Shown here piece by piece: positions 5,567 through 6,902 of a DNA stretch of 6,902 bases. The stretch's first letter is position 1; each line of letters begins with the position of its first letter. The notes under the pieces are model-generated. The model made no database searches, was not told the DNA's origin, and saw nothing but the letters and a program-made list of their open reading frames with translations. A program made the position numbers and the translations under genes. Source of the DNA: an uncultured Clostridia bacterium (lineage in GTDB: Bacteria > Bacillota > Clostridia > HGM11514); contig CABSMD010000139.1 of assembly GCA_902478725.1 (NCBI GenBank), positions 1-6,902 of the forward strand. The letters run 5' to 3'.

Positions 5567-5570
5567 GGAG
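5567..5570 (+). promoter_or_regulatory. glgA ribosome binding site
   Basis: GGAG lies 7 nt before the ATG at 5578. An ATG at 5571 is in another frame, so the start at 5578, giving MNILYCASE, is well supported by both spacing and the expected GlgA N-terminus. Confidence 0.6.
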
Positions 5571-5577
5571 ATGAACT

Positions 5578-6902
5578 ATGAACATACTATATTGTGCCTC
5601 GGAGTGCTACCCTTTTTTCAAGTCCGGCGGACTTGGCGACGTGGCGTATTCCCTACCCAAAGCCTTAAAACAGGAAGGGGTGGACGCACGGGTCATCACC
5701 CCAAAATATTTTGATATCCCCGAGCATTTCAAAGCACAGATGGAGACCATCGCGGAATTCACCGTTCCAGTATCCTGGCGCAACCAATATGTGGGGCTGC
5801 AGCATCTGGAATGGGACGGCGTCGACTTTTATTTCATCGATAACGAATATTATTTTAAGCGCCCCGGCGCGTATGGGTACTATGATGATGGTGAACGGTT
5901 CGCCTATTTCAGCCGCGCGGTTTTGGAGGCTGTACGTCATCTGCCGGATTTTGTTCCCGACGTTCTGCACACCAACGATTGGCAGACCGCCGTGATTCCG
6001 GTTCTGCTCAAGCAGTTTTATGGAGAGGATGAACGACTGCGCAGCGTCAAAACCGTGTTTACTATCCACAACTTAAAATATCAGGGCGTGTTCCCCAAAA
6101 CCACGCTGAACGAGCTGCTGTCCCTCGACGACCGCTATTACACCGAGGACACGATGAAGTTTTACGACGCAATATCCTTTATGAAGGCGGGCATCAACTT
6201 TTCCGACGCAATCACGACGGTAAGCAAAACCTATGCGCAGGAAATTCAATATGAATTTTACGGTGAAGGGTTACACGGTCTGCTCGCGCAGAAAAAAGAC
6301 TGCCTTACCGGTATTTTAAACGGCATCGACTATTCTGTCTACTCCCCCGGCGTTGATCCGGATATTTATTGCAGGTATTCAGTGCGCACCATGGATAAAA
6401 AGAAGCTCAATAAGCAAAAGCTGCAGGAGGAGCTGGGGCTGGAGCAGCGCGCAGACCTTCCCCTGCTTTCGATGATTACACGTTTGGAAAAGCAGAAGGG
6501 GCTGGACCTTGTCGCCAATGTATTGGAAGAAATGTTAAACACCACGGATATCCAGTTCGCTGTCTTAGGAACCGGCAATCCCGGCTACGAGGACATGTTC
6601 CGCTATTTTTCCAACAAATATCCGGGACGGGTATCGGCAAGTATCACCTTCTCCAACGTGCTGGCGAAAAAAATCTACGCGGGCAGCGATATGTTCCTGA
6701 TGCCCTCACTGTTTGAGCCATGCGGCCTCAGCCAACTGATCGCACTGAAATACGGGTGTATCCCAATCGTGCGGGAAACAGGCGGATTGGCCGACACCGT
6801 GACCGCGTTTGACGAATTCCGCCTGACCGGCAACGGTTTTTCGTTTAAAAACTATAACGCCGGCGAGATGCTCAACATCATCCGCTATGCCGTCAGCATC
6901 TA
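5578..6902 (+). CDS. glgA: Glycogen synthase GlgA (ADP-glucose type), 3' end missing
   Basis: GT5 glycogen synthase, which transfers glucose from ADP-glucose to the non-reducing end of alpha-1,4-glucan. The window holds 441 codons plus two bases with no stop; family members are about 475-490 residues, so roughly 35-50 are missing. The N-terminal GT-B domain starts MNILYCASECYPFFKSGGLG, with the ADP-glucose-binding KSGGLGDV (15-22). HTNDWQTAV (131-139) and TIHNLKYQG (162-170) follow. The hinge carries GILNGIDYSVYSPGVDP (245-261). The C-terminal domain carries ITRLEKQKGLD (300-310), FEPCGLSQLIAL (379-390, with the conserved Glu and Cys) and RETGGLADTV (399-408). The residue before FEPCG is Leu where E. 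coli GlgA has Arg; this position seems to vary in Firmicutes. It is the fourth gene of the operon, after an 88-nt structured spacer. Confidence 0.96.
   Translation, partial: MNILYCASECYPFFKSGGLGDVAYSLPKALKQEGVDARVITPKYFDIPEHFKAQMETIAEFTVPVSWRNQYVGLQHLEWDGVDFYFIDNEYYFKRPGAYGYYDDGERFAYFSRAVLEAVRHLPDFVPDVLHTNDWQTAVIPVLLKQFYGEDERLRSVKTVFTIHNLKYQGVFPKTTLNELLSLDDRYYTEDTMKFYDAISFMKAGINFSDAITTVSKTYAQEIQYEFYGEGLHGLLAQKKDCLTGILNGIDYSVYSPGVDPDIYCRYSVRTMDKKKLNKQKLQEELGLEQRADLPLLSMITRLEKQKGLDLVANVLEEMLNTTDIQFAVLGTGNPGYEDMFRYFSNKYPGRVSASITFSNVLAKKIYAGSDMFLMPSLFEPCGLSQLIALKYGCIPIVRETGGLADTVTAFDEFRLTGNGFSFKNYNAGEMLNIIRYAVSI

Noticed and set aside
5496..5714. 72-residue ORF between glgD and glgA
   Set aside because: It overlaps the glgA start in another frame, has no ribosome site, and its codons after 5578 are a shadow of glgA.

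Overview
The window carries the start of a glycogen-biosynthesis operon, glgB-glgC-glgD-glgA, on the + strand. It is divergent from a cyclic-di-AMP synthase unit, cdaA-cdaR, on the - strand. The GlgC/GlgD pair, the CdaA/CdaR pair, the strong purine-rich ribosome sites, the sigma-A-type promoters and the TTG starts together point to a Firmicute, most likely an anaerobic Clostridia member of the Oscillospiraceae/Ruminococcaceae kind. The genus cannot be fixed from the sequence alone. Coding DNA looks close to balanced in GC, while the divergent intergenic region is clearly AT-rich.

Layout. Positions 1-48 (-) hold the first 16 codons of cdaR (YbbR family), overlapping the end of cdaA by 4 nt. 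Positions 45-893 (-) are a complete cdaA with a TTG start, a good ribosome site and a near-consensus promoter at 939-967. The region 894-1222 has no convincing gene. It holds the two divergent promoters, a roughly 155-nt glgB leader, an imperfect palindrome at 1156-1178 and the glgB ribosome site. Positions 1223-3126 (+) encode glgB, but the reading frame is broken at a T6A9 run at 2044-2058. Intact single-frame genes follow: glgC (3133-4287), glgD (4359-5489) and the first 441 codons of glgA (from 5578, running off the window).

How the genes work together. GlgC makes ADP-glucose from glucose-1-phosphate and ATP. GlgD is a GlgC paralogue that lacks the nucleotide-binding loop and probably acts as a modulatory subunit. 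GlgA polymerises ADP-glucose into alpha-1,4-glucan and GlgB adds alpha-1,6 branches. CdaA makes c-di-AMP at the membrane and CdaR modulates it.

The most interesting point is glgB. Region I of the catalytic domain lies before the frame break; the nucleophile, the general acid and the His-Asp pair lie after it. Neither piece alone can be a branching enzyme. The break sits on an A9G run containing the dnaX-type slippery heptamer A_AAA_AAG, inside an inverted repeat. Programmed -1 frameshifting, transcriptional slippage, a real mutation and a sequencing error are all still possible. A second point is the structured RNA potential of the glgD-glgA spacer. No wholly new system is evident; the rest is a conventional operon.
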